Below, piece by piece: positions 19,052 to 28,199 of a stretch of DNA of 64,000 nt (positions within the stretch are counted from its first letter, which is position 1; every line of letters starts with the position of its first letter). Under the pieces are notes generated by a model. That model had not been told where the DNA came from and made no database searches. It saw only the letters and a program-made list of their open reading frames with translations. The stretch is from NCBI GenBank assembly GCA_016202695.1, contig JACQOE010000019.1, positions 1-64,000 on the forward strand. The letters run 5' to 3'. The stretch comes from Pseudomonadota bacterium (GTDB lineage Bacteria > Pseudomonadota > Alphaproteobacteria > JACQOE01). Made by a program: the position numbers and the translations under genes.

Positions 19052-20005
19052 ATGTCCACTGCCAGGATCAGCGAGACGGAACGGGGCGTCTACGTCATCG
19101 CCGTGACTCCGTTCGCCGAAGACGGAAGCGTCGACTTCGGCGGGACCAGACAAATGGTCGATTTCTTCTGCGGGCTCGGCGTGCAGGGGATGACGATCCT
19201 GGGCGTGGCCGGCGAGGCGAGCAAGATGACCGAGGAGGAGTCGGAAGCGTTCGCCGCCTGCGTCATCCGGCACATGTCCGGTCGCCTGCCCGTGGTCGTC
19301 GGGGTCAGCAACCAATCCCTTGCCAGCCTGACCAGGCTCTCGCACAAGGCGATGGAATTGGGGGCGGCGGGAGTCATGATGCAGCCCCAGGGCGCGCTCA
19401 GGACCGATGACGACGTATACAACTACATGGAGATGGTGCTCGCGGCCCTGGGTCCGGGCGTTCCGGTCGTGTATCAGGATTACCCCCAGGTTTCGGGCGT
19501 GACCATGTCGCTTTCGACCTGGGAGCGGGTGATCCGGGCCTTCCCGCAGGTCGTGATGATGAAGCACGAGCAGGTGCCCGGACTGACGAAACTCTCGCGC
19601 ATTCGGGCGCTGGAGAAAGAGAAGGGGCTGCGGCGCATCAGCATCCTGGTCGGCAACAACGCCATCTATTTCCCGCAGGAGCTTCGCCGCGGCGCCGACG
19701 GCGCGATGACCGGCTTCGCCTTTCCCGACATGCTGGTCAAGGTCCTGGAGCGCTGGACCGCCGGCGACCGGCAGGCTGCCGAGGATCTTTTCGATGCCTA
19801 CCTGCCGGTCCTGCGCTACGAGTTGCAACCGGGCTTTGGTCTCTCTGTCCGCAAGGAGATACTGGTCAGGCGCGGCGCGATCCCGACGCCAAAGGTGCGT
19901 TATCCCGGGCCCAGGCTCAGTCCGGTCGATCACGCCGAGCTTGAGGCGCTGCTCGATCGCCTGAATGACAAGGTTGCGGCGCTCGAGAGCCGCGCGGCGG
20001 CGTGA
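19052..20005 (+). CDS. DapA-family aldolase/lyase (class I, Schiff base)
   Basis: 317-aa member of the dihydrodipicolinate synthase/N-acetylneuraminate lyase family. The Schiff-base lysine is Lys171 (QVVMMKHEQ), with the proton-relay tyrosine in VVYQDYP (Tyr141 or Tyr144) and the carboxylate-binding loop LGVAGEASKM (50-59) in place of the usual GTTGE. Start 19052 was chosen because GGGGGA precedes it. Given its position beside HyuA/HyuB rather than lysine genes, a catabolic role on a 2-keto acid is more likely than lysine synthesis. Members of this branch include hydroxyproline, keto-sugar and quinate-related lyases; the substrate is undetermined. Confidence 0.88.
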   Translation: MSTARISETERGVYVIAVTPFAEDGSVDFGGTRQMVDFFCGLGVQGMTILGVAGEASKMTEEESEAFAACVIRHMSGRLPVVVGVSNQSLASLTRLSHKAMELGAAGVMMQPQGALRTDDDVYNYMEMVLAALGPGVPVVYQDYPQVSGVTMSLSTWERVIRAFPQVVMMKHEQVPGLTKLSRIRALEKEKGLRRISILVGNNAIYFPQELRRGADGAMTGFAFPDMLVKVLERWTAGDRQAAEDLFDAYLPVLRYELQPGFGLSVRKEILVRRGAIPTPKVRYPGPRLSPVDHAELEALLDRLNDKVAALESRAAA

Positions 20006-20174
20006 CCGGACCGGCGGCGGGCCATCGTCGGGGCGAGGGGATCGCCGGTGCGCGGGGCGCTTGCCGCGGGCCGGGCGCGGGAATGGCCGTGGGCTCGCTG
20101 CCGCGCGCGGTTCCGGCGGGCGGTGACGCCCCGGACGAAGTCTCGTCCGGGGAGCAGGTTACTGAGGTGAGCGG

Positions 20175-22274
20175 TTGACCAAGATGAGCTTGGCTGGCAG
20201 GGGCACCGGGAAGGCCCGGATCGGGGTCGACATCGGCGGGACATTCACCGACGTCGCACTTGAGCGGGGAGGCGAGCGGTTCACGAGCAAGGTGCTGACG
20301 ACGAGCGCCGCTCCGGAAAAAGGAGTGCTGGAGTGCCTTCAACTGGTTCTGGAGCGCTCTCGTACGAAGGCCCGCGATGTCGGAATCGTCATTCACGGCA
20401 CGACGCTCGCCACCAATCTCCTGATCGAGCGTAAGGGGGCCAAGACCGCGCTCCTCACCACCGAGGGCTTTCGCGACACGATCGAGATGCGGACCGAGGG
20501 CCGCTACGAGCAGTACGACATCAACATCGACAATCCGGCTCCGCTCGTGCCGCGCCGCCTTCGGCTGCCGGTCGGCGAAAGGATGGGCGCGAGCGGAAAG
20601 GTGCTGCGGCCACTGCGGGACGAGGAGGTGGAGGCCCTCGTTCCGCGCCTGAGGGCCCACGGCGCCGAGAGCGTGGCGATCGGGTTTTTGCACAGCTATG
20701 TCAACCCCTCGCACGAGAGTCGCGCCCGCGCGATTCTCGCGCGACGGATGCCCGGCCTCGCCATCTCGCTGTCCTCGGAGGTCTCGCCCGAGATGCGCGA
20801 GTTCGAGCGCTTCTCCACCGCCTGCGCGAACGCCTATCTGCAGCCGGCCATGGAAGGCTATCTGCGCAATCTTGCGACCGGTCTCGAGAGGGCCGGGTTC
20901 GCATGCCCTCTCTTCCTTATGCATTCCGGCGGCGGCTTCATGACCGTCGAGACGGCGATCCGGTTTCCCGTGCGGCTGGTCGAGTCGGGCCCGGCAGGCG
21001 GCGCCATCTTCAGCAGTTTCATCGCCAGGCAGTACGGGTTATCCGAGGTCCTGTCCTTCGACATGGGCGGGACGACGGCGAAAATCTGCCTGATCGAAGG
21101 GGCCAAGCCGCAGACCACCCGAATCTTCGAGGCCGCGCGCGTCTATCGTTTCAAGAAAGGAAGCGGCCTTCCCCTTCGCATTCCGATGATCGAGATGGTG
21201 GAGATCGGCACCGGCGGCGGCTCCATAGCCACGCTCGATAGGATGGGGAAGATTAAGGTCGGTCCCGAGAGCGCGGGCTCGGAGCCGGGGCCGGCCTGCT
21301 ATGGGCGCGGCGGCGCGTCGCCGACGGTGACGGACGCCGACCTCGTCATGGGTCGGATCAATCCCAACGCCTTCTCCGGGGGTGCGATCCGGCTCGACGT
21401 CGGCAGGGCGACCGCGGCCATCGCCGACCATGTCGGCAGGCGGCTCGGGATGCCGCCGGAACTGGCGGCATTCGGAATCTCCGAGATGGCCGACGAGGAC
21501 ATGGCGAACGCCTCGCGCGTCCACGCGATCGAAAGCGGCAAGGACGTGACCGCCCGGACCCTCGTCGCCTTCGGCGGCGCGGCACCGCTGCACGCGACGC
21601 GGATCGCCCAGAAGATAGGCGTGCGCAGGATCATCGTCCCCACGAGCGCCGGCGTCGGCTCGGCGGTCGGCTTCCTCCGCGCGCCGGTGACGTACGAGAT
21701 CGTGCGGAGCAGCCATCAGCGGCTGAGCGCCTTCGACCCCGAACTCGTCAATCGCGTCCTCGCCGAGATGAGCCGGCAGGCGCGCGCGGTGGTCTTGCCG
21801 GCGGCCGACGGCCGGCCGATGGAGGAGCGGTGGTCGGCGTTCATGCGCTACGTGGGGCAGGGATACGAGATCGCGGTTCCGGTTCCGAAGCGCCCGCTGA
21901 CGGCCGGGGATGGGCGCCTGCTTCTCGAGGCGTTCGAGGAGGTCTACCGGAAGCATTACACCTGGTCGGTCCAAGGCCCCGATGTCGAGGTGCTGAGCTG
22001 GACGGTCCTGGTGAGCGTGCAGGTGGCCGAGGAGGCGCAGGCGCCGAGGCCCGGTGCGGAGCACCGGCCGGAGCCGAGCGGCCGGCGCGAGGTGTTCGAT
22101 CCGGATCAGGGCCGGTTCGTCCCCTTCGCGGTGTATCGCCGGGAGCGGCTCGCGGCAGGGGCCGTCATCGATGGTCCGGCACTGATCGAGGAGGACCAGA
22201 CGACGACCGTGGTTTCGCCGGGCTTCCAAGCGCGTATCGATGCCTTCGGCTCGATCGACTGCGTGCGACGGTAG
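20175..22274 (+). CDS. hyuA: HyuA-type hydantoinase/oxoprolinase subunit A, pair 1
   Basis: 699-aa ATP-dependent hydantoinase/5-oxoprolinase family A subunit, which activates the ring amide with ATP. The actin-like phosphate motifs are GVDIGGTFTDV (17-27) and DMGGTTAK (296-303); the third is GTGGGSIA, where the other complete copies have GAGGGSIA. GAGGTG sits five bases before the TTG at 20175, favouring TTG over the ATG at 20184. hyuB follows after 26 bp. Closest known activities are N-methylhydantoinase (ATP-hydrolysing), 5-oxoprolinase and acetone/acetophenone carboxylase. No carboxylase gamma subunit is present, which favours the hydrolase role. Confidence 0.9.
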   Translation: MTKMSLAGRGTGKARIGVDIGGTFTDVALERGGERFTSKVLTTSAAPEKGVLECLQLVLERSRTKARDVGIVIHGTTLATNLLIERKGAKTALLTTEGFRDTIEMRTEGRYEQYDINIDNPAPLVPRRLRLPVGERMGASGKVLRPLRDEEVEALVPRLRAHGAESVAIGFLHSYVNPSHESRARAILARRMPGLAISLSSEVSPEMREFERFSTACANAYLQPAMEGYLRNLATGLERAGFACPLFLMHSGGGFMTVETAIRFPVRLVESGPAGGAIFSSFIARQYGLSEVLSFDMGGTTAKICLIEGAKPQTTRIFEAARVYRFKKGSGLPLRIPMIEMVEIGTGGGSIATLDRMGKIKVGPESAGSEPGPACYGRGGASPTVTDADLVMGRINPNAFSGGAIRLDVGRATAAIADHVGRRLGMPPELAAFGISEMADEDMANASRVHAIESGKDVTARTLVAFGGAAPLHATRIAQKIGVRRIIVPTSAGVGSAVGFLRAPVTYEIVRSSHQRLSAFDPELVNRVLAEMSRQARAVVLPAADGRPMEERWSAFMRYVGQGYEIAVPVPKRPLTAGDGRLLLEAFEEVYRKHYTWSVQGPDVEVLSWTVLVSVQVAEEAQAPRPGAEHRPEPSGRREVFDPDQGRFVPFAVYRRERLAAGAVIDGPALIEEDQTTTVVSPGFQARIDAFGSIDCVRR

Positions 22275-22300
22275 GGTAGGGGGAACGGAGGTCCCGGACC

Positions 22301-24052
22301 ATGATTGGGCATGATGCGCTCTCTCAAATTCGCATGCAGGTGATGTGGAACCGCCTGATCTCGGTGGTCGAGGAACAGGCGCAGACGCTCATCCGCACCG
22401 CGTTTTGCACCGCCACCCGTGAGGGCGGCGATCTATCGGCCGGGGTCTTCGACCCTAAGGGCCGGATGCTCGCCCAGGCGGTCACCGGCACGCCCGGGCA
22501 CGTCAACTCCATGGCCAACGGGGTCAAGCACTTCCTCGCGAAGTACCCGATCGACTCGATGCGGGAGGGCGATCACTACATCACCAACGATCCCTGGATC
22601 GCGTCCGGACACCTTCACGACTTCATGATCGTCACGCCGTGCTTCCACCGCGGCCGGCCGGTGGCCCTGTTCTCGGCGATCGTCCACGTCGTCGACGTGG
22701 GGGGACGCGGCTACATCGCCACCTGCCGCCAAGTGTACGAGGAGGGGCTCCTGATCCCGATCGCGCCTTTGATAAGGGCCGGCCAGAGGAACGAAATCCT
22801 GCTCGATGTCATCCGCGAGAACGTCCGCGAGCCGACCCAGGTGATCGGCGATCTCTATGCGCTCGTGGCATGCACCAACGACGGCTGCAAGCGCCTCAAG
22901 GGGATGATGAACGAGCTCGATCTCGATAACCTCGACGAGCTGGGCGGCTACATCATCGACAGCTCGCGCGAGGCGACGCTCCGCGAAATCCGCAAGATTC
23001 GGAAGGGGACCTACCGCTACACCCTCAGGTCCGACGGGATGGACTTCGAGGTCGACATAGTGGGTGCCGTAACCGTGACCGACGACGGCATCCATGTCGA
23101 TTACACGGGCACGGGCCCGGTGAGCGACTACGGCATCAACGTGGTCATGAACTACACCGAGGCCTACACGCTTTACGGGGTGAGCTGCATCGTCGCTCCG
23201 GACATCCCGCAGAATGCGGGGTCGCTCGAGCCGATCCGGATCACTGCCCCCGCGGGCTGCATCCTCAACGCTCCGCGCCCGTGGCCCGTGGCCGCGCGGC
23301 ATGTGCTCGGCCACATGCTGCCGGACGTGGTCATGGGCTGTCTCGTGCAGGCGATACCGGACCGGGTGATCGGGGAATCGGGCATGACCTGGAACCCTCA
23401 CATCCGTGGCGGTCCTTCCGTGGTCGGTCGAGCGGCCGGCGACGTCGATGTGAGCGGCTTGCCGGAGTTCGACGTCTTCATGATCAACAGCGGCGGAATG
23501 GGCGCGCGGGCGACCAAGGACGGGCTCTCGGCCACCGCGTTTCCGAGCGGAGTCCGCACGACGCCCGCCGAGGCGACGGAGACGATCTCGCCCATCATCG
23601 TCTGGCGCAAGGAGTACCGGCCCGACTCCGGCGGCGCCGGCAGGAGTCGAGGCGGGGTCGGGCAGATCCTCGAGATCGGCGGCGCCGACAACTTTCCGTT
23701 CGTCGCTTCGGTGATGCTGGACAAGGTGCGCAACCCTCCGCTCGGCCGCAACGGCGGCAGGCAGGGGGCCGGCGGGCACGTGCTGCTCAGGTCCGGCGCC
23801 GAGCTCGCGCAAAAGGGCGTTCACAGGATCCCGCGCGGCGATCATCTCTACCTTGAGCTTCCGGGCGGGGGCGGCAATGGCGACCCGCTCGAGCGCGAGC
23901 CCGAGAAGGTGGTCGAGGACGTACTGGACGAACTCGTTTCCATCGCCACGGCGCGCCGGGAGTATGGGGTCGTCGTTCGCGAGGACGGGACCCTCGACAG
24001 CGAGGCGACCCGGCGGGCCCGGGCGGAGATTCGCGCGAGCGGTTCCGCCTGA
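22301..24052 (+). CDS. hyuB: HyuB-type hydantoinase/oxoprolinase subunit B, pair 1
   Basis: 583-aa B subunit that works with the A subunit to hydrolyse the activated amide. Family landmarks are NDPWIASGHLHDF, HVVDVGGRG, EEGLLIP, the DYTGTGP motif and the glycine-rich end LPGGGGNGDPLERE. The ATG at 22301 comes 26 bp after hyuA. The sequence at HVVDVGG differs from the HH/HS/HT-xDxGG of the other copies, so this pair may have its own substrate. Confidence 0.9.
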   Translation: MIGHDALSQIRMQVMWNRLISVVEEQAQTLIRTAFCTATREGGDLSAGVFDPKGRMLAQAVTGTPGHVNSMANGVKHFLAKYPIDSMREGDHYITNDPWIASGHLHDFMIVTPCFHRGRPVALFSAIVHVVDVGGRGYIATCRQVYEEGLLIPIAPLIRAGQRNEILLDVIRENVREPTQVIGDLYALVACTNDGCKRLKGMMNELDLDNLDELGGYIIDSSREATLREIRKIRKGTYRYTLRSDGMDFEVDIVGAVTVTDDGIHVDYTGTGPVSDYGINVVMNYTEAYTLYGVSCIVAPDIPQNAGSLEPIRITAPAGCILNAPRPWPVAARHVLGHMLPDVVMGCLVQAIPDRVIGESGMTWNPHIRGGPSVVGRAAGDVDVSGLPEFDVFMINSGGMGARATKDGLSATAFPSGVRTTPAEATETISPIIVWRKEYRPDSGGAGRSRGGVGQILEIGGADNFPFVASVMLDKVRNPPLGRNGGRQGAGGHVLLRSGAELAQKGVHRIPRGDHLYLELPGGGGNGDPLEREPEKVVEDVLDELVSIATARREYGVVVREDGTLDSEATRRARAEIRASGSA

Positions 24053-24142
24053 GGACGGCGCCGTCGCCACGCCGCAGGCATTTGGGCGGAAGCGGGTCAT
24101 GCCGCTGGCGCCGTGGGGGGGCTTGATCGGCGTGCCGCCCCC

Positions 24143-25078
24143 TCAGCGCCGATCCGTCTCGGCTGCCGGCTTGCGGCTGCCGGCCGCCTCCTTGAAACGC
24201 ACCAAGGCTACGCGCTTCTCATCGAGGAGCGACGCGAATGCGCCAGCGCGCAGGAAGGCGTACTCCGCCCGGCGCGGTTCGACGACCGGATCGGCGGCGG
24301 CGAGCGCCGCGTCCGGTATCGCCGGATGGCACATCACCAGCATGCCGTCGGTGGCGTCCGTGAGGAAGCGGGCCATCAGTGCCGCAAACTCCTCGCCCGG
24401 CGCGAAGGCGCGCACGCCCCGGAAGCCTGTATTCCCGGGGATGCCCGCCTTCCGGCCGAGTCGCGCGAAGCGCCGGCCGAGGAGTGCGACAATCCCCGCC
24501 CGCAGCGGCGCGACCCGCCGTCGGAGGAGGCCGCCCAGAGGCTCGACGCAATAGCGGAGCCACGTCCCGTGCCGCCGCAGCCTGCGCTCGTAGATCGCAA
24601 GGAGGGCGTCGCGAACAACCGGAAGCTGGTGAGCATGCTGGTGGCCATCGACGAAGATCGGCGCAAAGCCCATCTCCGCCTCGAAGCGATCGATCTGGCG
24701 CTCGATCTCGGCCTCGATCTCGCCGGAATCGAGCCTGCGGATGGCGGCGGCGAGGAGGAGCCGGCCGAGCGGCGGCAGCCGCCCCTCCGGCGCTAGGCGC
24801 GGCATCGCCCCTGTCGGCAGATGGTCGGTGAGCGTCAGGTGCAGGCCGATGTCCGAGCGACCGGCAAGCGCCCGCAGGGGCGCGGCCTCCGATGGCCAGA
24901 ATTTCGACGCCGTCATGCAGCCGGTTGCGGTGAGCCTGCCCGCGGAGATAAGCTCGCGCACAGCTTGCCCTATTCCGGGCGAAAGCCCGTAGTCGTCCGC
25001 ACAAAGAACAATGCGAACAAGCTTTGGCGGCGCGGGGCGAGATCGAGTGAAATTTTCTGTTGAGCAGGACCGATTCAT
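24143..25078 (-). CDS. YdjC/ChbG-family carbohydrate deacetylase (NaxD/HpnK-like)
   Basis: 311-aa metal-dependent deacetylase of the YdjC superfamily, which removes the N-acetyl group from amino sugars. Likely metal and catalytic residues are Asp28-Asp29 in LCADDYG, His80 in GLHLTLTD and the HxH pair in DGHQHAHQLP (146-150). It is divergent from a GT2 polyprenyl-phosphate glycosyltransferase by about 60 bp. NaxD of Francisella and Bordetella, a YdjC protein, deacetylates a lipid-linked amino sugar before an ArnT-like transferase moves it to lipid A, and the neighbours here match that set. ChbG-type or hopanoid-linked HpnK functions are alternatives. Confidence 0.85.
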   Translation of the reverse strand: MNRSCSTENFTRSRPAPPKLVRIVLCADDYGLSPGIGQAVRELISAGRLTATGCMTASKFWPSEAAPLRALAGRSDIGLHLTLTDHLPTGAMPRLAPEGRLPPLGRLLLAAAIRRLDSGEIEAEIERQIDRFEAEMGFAPIFVDGHQHAHQLPVVRDALLAIYERRLRRHGTWLRYCVEPLGGLLRRRVAPLRAGIVALLGRRFARLGRKAGIPGNTGFRGVRAFAPGEEFAALMARFLTDATDGMLVMCHPAIPDAALAAADPVVEPRRAEYAFLRAGAFASLLDEKRVALVRFKEAAGSRKPAAETDRR

Positions 25079-25138
25079 TGCCCTACGTCCGGCCGCCGTT
25101 GTATCGAAGCGGCGGCATCAACCTTAGCTGAGCCGGAG

Positions 25139-26131
25139 ATGCCGCCCAAGCTCTCAGTCGTCGTCCCCTTCTACAACGAGGGCAGCGGTGTCGATTCGCT
25201 CATGGAGCGGCTGGTTCCGGTGCTCGATCGTGCCGGCGAGCGCTGGGAGATTGTCTGCGTCAACGACGGCAGTGTCGACGACACCCTGCCGCGACTTGCG
25301 GCCTGGCATGCGAAAGAGCCCCGCATCAAGGCTCTCGACCTGTCGCGCAACTTCGGCAAGGAGGCGGCGCTCTCGGCCGGACTTCTCCACGCCGCCGGGA
25401 TGGCGGTGGTCCTCATCGACGGCGACCTGCAGCATCCGCCCGAGGTGATTCCCGAGTTGGTCGCCAAGTGGCGGGAAGGCTACGAGATGGTCTACGCCGT
25501 GCGCCGGACACGGCGCGACCAGGCGTGGAGCAATCGCATTGCCACGGGCGTCTACTACCGCATGTTCAGGCATTTTTCGGAAGTCACCCTGCCGAAGGAT
25601 GCCGGCGATTTCCGGCTCCTTGATCGCAAGGTAGTGGATGCGCTCAACCGAATGCCCGAGCGCAACCGATTCATGAAGGGCCTGTTCGCGTGGATGGGAT
25701 TTCGCCAGGCCGCCGTTCCCTTCGATGTCGGACCGCGGGACCAGGGCCGCAGCAAGTGGGGCTTCGTCCGCCTGATCCGGCTCGGTCTCGCCGGGCTGAC
25801 CGCCTTCTCCAACTTCCCGCTCCAAGTCTGGAGTTTGATCGGCGCGGCGATCTCCGCGATTGCCTTCGTCTACATCGTCTTCCGCCTCCTGCGCAGCCTC
25901 GTCCACGGCATCGATGTCCCCGGCTATGAGTCGATCATCATCTCCATCCTCTTTCTGGGAGGAATTCAGCTCCTCTCCCTCGGAATTATCGGCGATTATC
26001 TGGGCCGCGTGTTCAACGAGGTGAAGGGGCGTCCGCTGTTTATCGTCCGCGAGAGCTACGGGATCGACCTTCCGGGAACGACCCCGCTGGGGCCGAAGAC
26101 GCCGGGCGGCGCGGAGGACGCGACGCGATGA
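25139..26131 (+). CDS. GT2 polyprenyl-phosphate glycosyltransferase (ArnC/FlmF/GtrB-like)
   Basis: 330-aa membrane-anchored glycosyltransferase that puts a sugar on polyprenyl phosphate at the inner membrane. The N-terminal GT-A domain has VVVPFYNEG, VNDGSVDDT, the metal-binding DGDLQHPPE and DFRLLDRKV. Two C-terminal membrane segments (about 230-260 and 265-290) match the DPM1/ArnC/GtrB group. It overlaps the next gene by 4 bp (ATGA) and heads a four-gene run. Confidence 0.92.
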   Translation: MPPKLSVVVPFYNEGSGVDSLMERLVPVLDRAGERWEIVCVNDGSVDDTLPRLAAWHAKEPRIKALDLSRNFGKEAALSAGLLHAAGMAVVLIDGDLQHPPEVIPELVAKWREGYEMVYAVRRTRRDQAWSNRIATGVYYRMFRHFSEVTLPKDAGDFRLLDRKVVDALNRMPERNRFMKGLFAWMGFRQAAVPFDVGPRDQGRSKWGFVRLIRLGLAGLTAFSNFPLQVWSLIGAAISAIAFVYIVFRLLRSLVHGIDVPGYESIIISILFLGGIQLLSLGIIGDYLGRVFNEVKGRPLFIVRESYGIDLPGTTPLGPKTPGGAEDATR

Positions 26132-27807
26132 GCACGCTCGACGTTCGATCGACCTCCCGGCGGACGGTGCCGCGCTCCGTTCGGGCCGTCGGCTGGGACC
26201 AGCTTTCGATCGCCGCCCTGGCCATTCTCGTCGGCTTGGTCGTCCTCACATTCGGCGATTACGGCGTCAGCAACGACGAGGAGGTCCAGCATCGTTACGG
26301 CGCCAAGCTCATCGCGTTCTACCTGAGCGGCTTTCGCGACCGGTCCGCGCTGAGCTTCGAGAACCTCTACCTCTACGGCGGCCTGTTCGACATGGCCGCC
26401 AACGTCATTGAGCGGGCTCTGCCCGTGTTCGATCCCTACGATACCCGGCATCTCCTTTCCGGTCTCGTCGGCGTGGGCGGAATCGCGGCCGCGTGGCGAC
26501 TGGCGCGCCTTCTCGCCGGACCGCGCGCCGGATTTCTGGCCCTCGCCCTGCTTGCGCTCACCGCGCCTTGGTACGGCGCAATGTTCAACCACACGAAGGA
26601 TATTCCCTTCGCGGTGGCGATGGCGTGGCAGCTCCATTTTTCGTGCCGGTGCATGCGGGAGCTGCCCTGCCCGGGGGCGCGGACGCTGGCCGGCCTTGCG
26701 CTTGCCAGCGGCGCGGCGCTCGGGCTACGCGTCGGCGGGCTCTTGGGCTTCGTCTACCTCGGGGGGGCGTTGTCCGTATGGGCGGTGGCGACGGCGCGGA
26801 CCCGGGGTCTGGCGCAGGCGTTGGCCGACGCAAGGGGGTTGGCGTGGCGACTCGCCCTCGTCGCGACCGCGGCCTACGCCATGATGGCCTTCTTCTGGCC
26901 CTGGTCCGTCGAGGCCCCGCTCAATCCGATCCGCGCCCTCGTCGCCTTTACGCATTTCAAGTACGAGATCGACACGCTGTTCGCCGGGCAGGTGGTTAAG
27001 ATGTACGACGTGCCGGCGATCTACGCGCCGGTCTATTTCGCCATCCGGCTTCCCCTCGTCGTGCTCGCGGGCACGGTCCTTGCCGCTGGATTCGGCATCG
27101 TGCGCTTGGCCCGCCTGCGGACGACGGGCCTGGATTCCGGCCGCGAGCTGGCGCTCCTCCTCGTCGCGTTGGCCGCGGTCTTCCCGCTCGTCTATAGCGT
27201 CGTCGCGCGCCCCTACCTCTATTCCGGGCTGCGGCACTTCTACTTCGCGGTCCCACCTCTCGTCGTGCTGGCGGGGCTCGGTTTCGATCGTCTGATCGCG
27301 GGTGCCGCCGCCCGGCGGAAAACGCTCGCGGCCGGCGCGCTCGCGGGCCTCGGCGGGATCGGCTTCGCTCTCGCCGCCGAGATGGTGCAGCTCCACCCCC
27401 AACAGTATGTCTCCTATAACCTGCTCGTCGGCGGCCTCCCCGGCGCGGTCGGCCGATGGGCCACCGACTACTGGACCAATATCGCGCCCGAGGCGGTTGC
27501 CGGGATCGTCGAACTCGTCAAGGCGGAGCGGCGCGCCTCCGGTCAGGCGCGGCGGATCGTCCGGATCAGCATCTGCGGCGCGCGCAAGTCCATCGAACAG
27601 GTTCTGCCACCCGGCTTCGCCTACTCGGAGAAGTGGGACCAGTCCGACTTCTTCGTGTCCTCGACCCATATCGGCTGCGATCGGTCGTTCCCCGCGGCGC
27701 CGGTCGTCCACTCGGTGCGACGGCTTGGGGTGACACTCGGCGTCGTGCGGGATCTGCGCAAGATCAGGCGCGATCGCATCGAGGCCGCCAGATCGATCGG
27801 ACCCTGA
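26128..27807 (+). CDS. GT-C membrane glycosyltransferase (ArnT/FlmK/PMT-like)
   Basis: 559-aa polytopic protein with about 10-12 membrane segments. Just after the first segment lies an acidic motif, Asp50-Glu51-Glu52 (NDEEVQHRY), where GT-C enzymes hold the catalytic acid in the first periplasmic loop. Such enzymes take a sugar from a polyprenyl-phosphate donor to lipid A, a glycan or a protein. The donor would be made by the GT2 protein it overlaps. The C-terminal about 110 residues form a soluble domain with three Cys. I cannot tell lipid A from another acceptor. Confidence 0.82.
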   Translation: MSTLDVRSTSRRTVPRSVRAVGWDQLSIAALAILVGLVVLTFGDYGVSNDEEVQHRYGAKLIAFYLSGFRDRSALSFENLYLYGGLFDMAANVIERALPVFDPYDTRHLLSGLVGVGGIAAAWRLARLLAGPRAGFLALALLALTAPWYGAMFNHTKDIPFAVAMAWQLHFSCRCMRELPCPGARTLAGLALASGAALGLRVGGLLGFVYLGGALSVWAVATARTRGLAQALADARGLAWRLALVATAAYAMMAFFWPWSVEAPLNPIRALVAFTHFKYEIDTLFAGQVVKMYDVPAIYAPVYFAIRLPLVVLAGTVLAAGFGIVRLARLRTTGLDSGRELALLLVALAAVFPLVYSVVARPYLYSGLRHFYFAVPPLVVLAGLGFDRLIAGAAARRKTLAAGALAGLGGIGFALAAEMVQLHPQQYVSYNLLVGGLPGAVGRWATDYWTNIAPEAVAGIVELVKAERRASGQARRIVRISICGARKSIEQVLPPGFAYSEKWDQSDFFVSSTHIGCDRSFPAAPVVHSVRRLGVTLGVVRDLRKIRRDRIEAARSIGP

Positions 27808-28199
27808 TGGCGCGGCGCACGCTTCGCGACTTCATCCTGTTCGGATTGGTCGGGGTCGCCGCGGCGGCGTTCCACTACGGCACGCTCCTCGTCCTGTGCG
27901 AGGGCTTCGGCGCCAACCCGGTTCCCGCCTCCGCTCTCGGGTTCGTCGCCGGCGGCTGCGTGAGCTACCTCCTCAACTATCACGTCACCTTCGTGTCCCG
28001 GCGGCGGCACACGCTCGCCGCCAGCCTGTTCCTGTTGATCGCCCTGGTTGGCCTTGCCCTCAATGCCCTTCTCATGGCGATCCTCGTCGACGGGCTCGGC
28101 GTGCACTATCTCGCCGCTCAGGTCTTGACGACGGTGGTCATCCTCTTCTGGCACTTCCTCGCCAACCGGCGGTGGACGTTCGCCCCGCGACAGATCTGA
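27807..28199 (+). CDS. GtrA-family membrane protein
   Basis: 130-aa GtrA-like protein with four predicted membrane segments, thought to help flip polyprenyl-phosphate-linked sugars across the inner membrane. The family pattern is visible: FILFGLVGVAAAAFHYGTL, FVAGGCVSYLLNYHVTF and the C-terminal FLANRRWTF. The start overlaps the previous stop by one base (TGATG). A GtrA next to a GtrB/ArnC-like GT2 and a GT-C transferase completes a standard synthesis-flip-transfer set. Confidence 0.88.
   Translation: MARRTLRDFILFGLVGVAAAAFHYGTLLVLCEGFGANPVPASALGFVAGGCVSYLLNYHVTFVSRRRHTLAASLFLLIALVGLALNALLMAILVDGLGVHYLAAQVLTTVVILFWHFLANRRWTFAPRQI

Noticed and set aside
18420-19059. Open frames of 90-170 codons in the long divergent region.
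   Set aside because: Rich in Arg, Pro and Ser, overlap each other on both strands and lack any recognisable motif.
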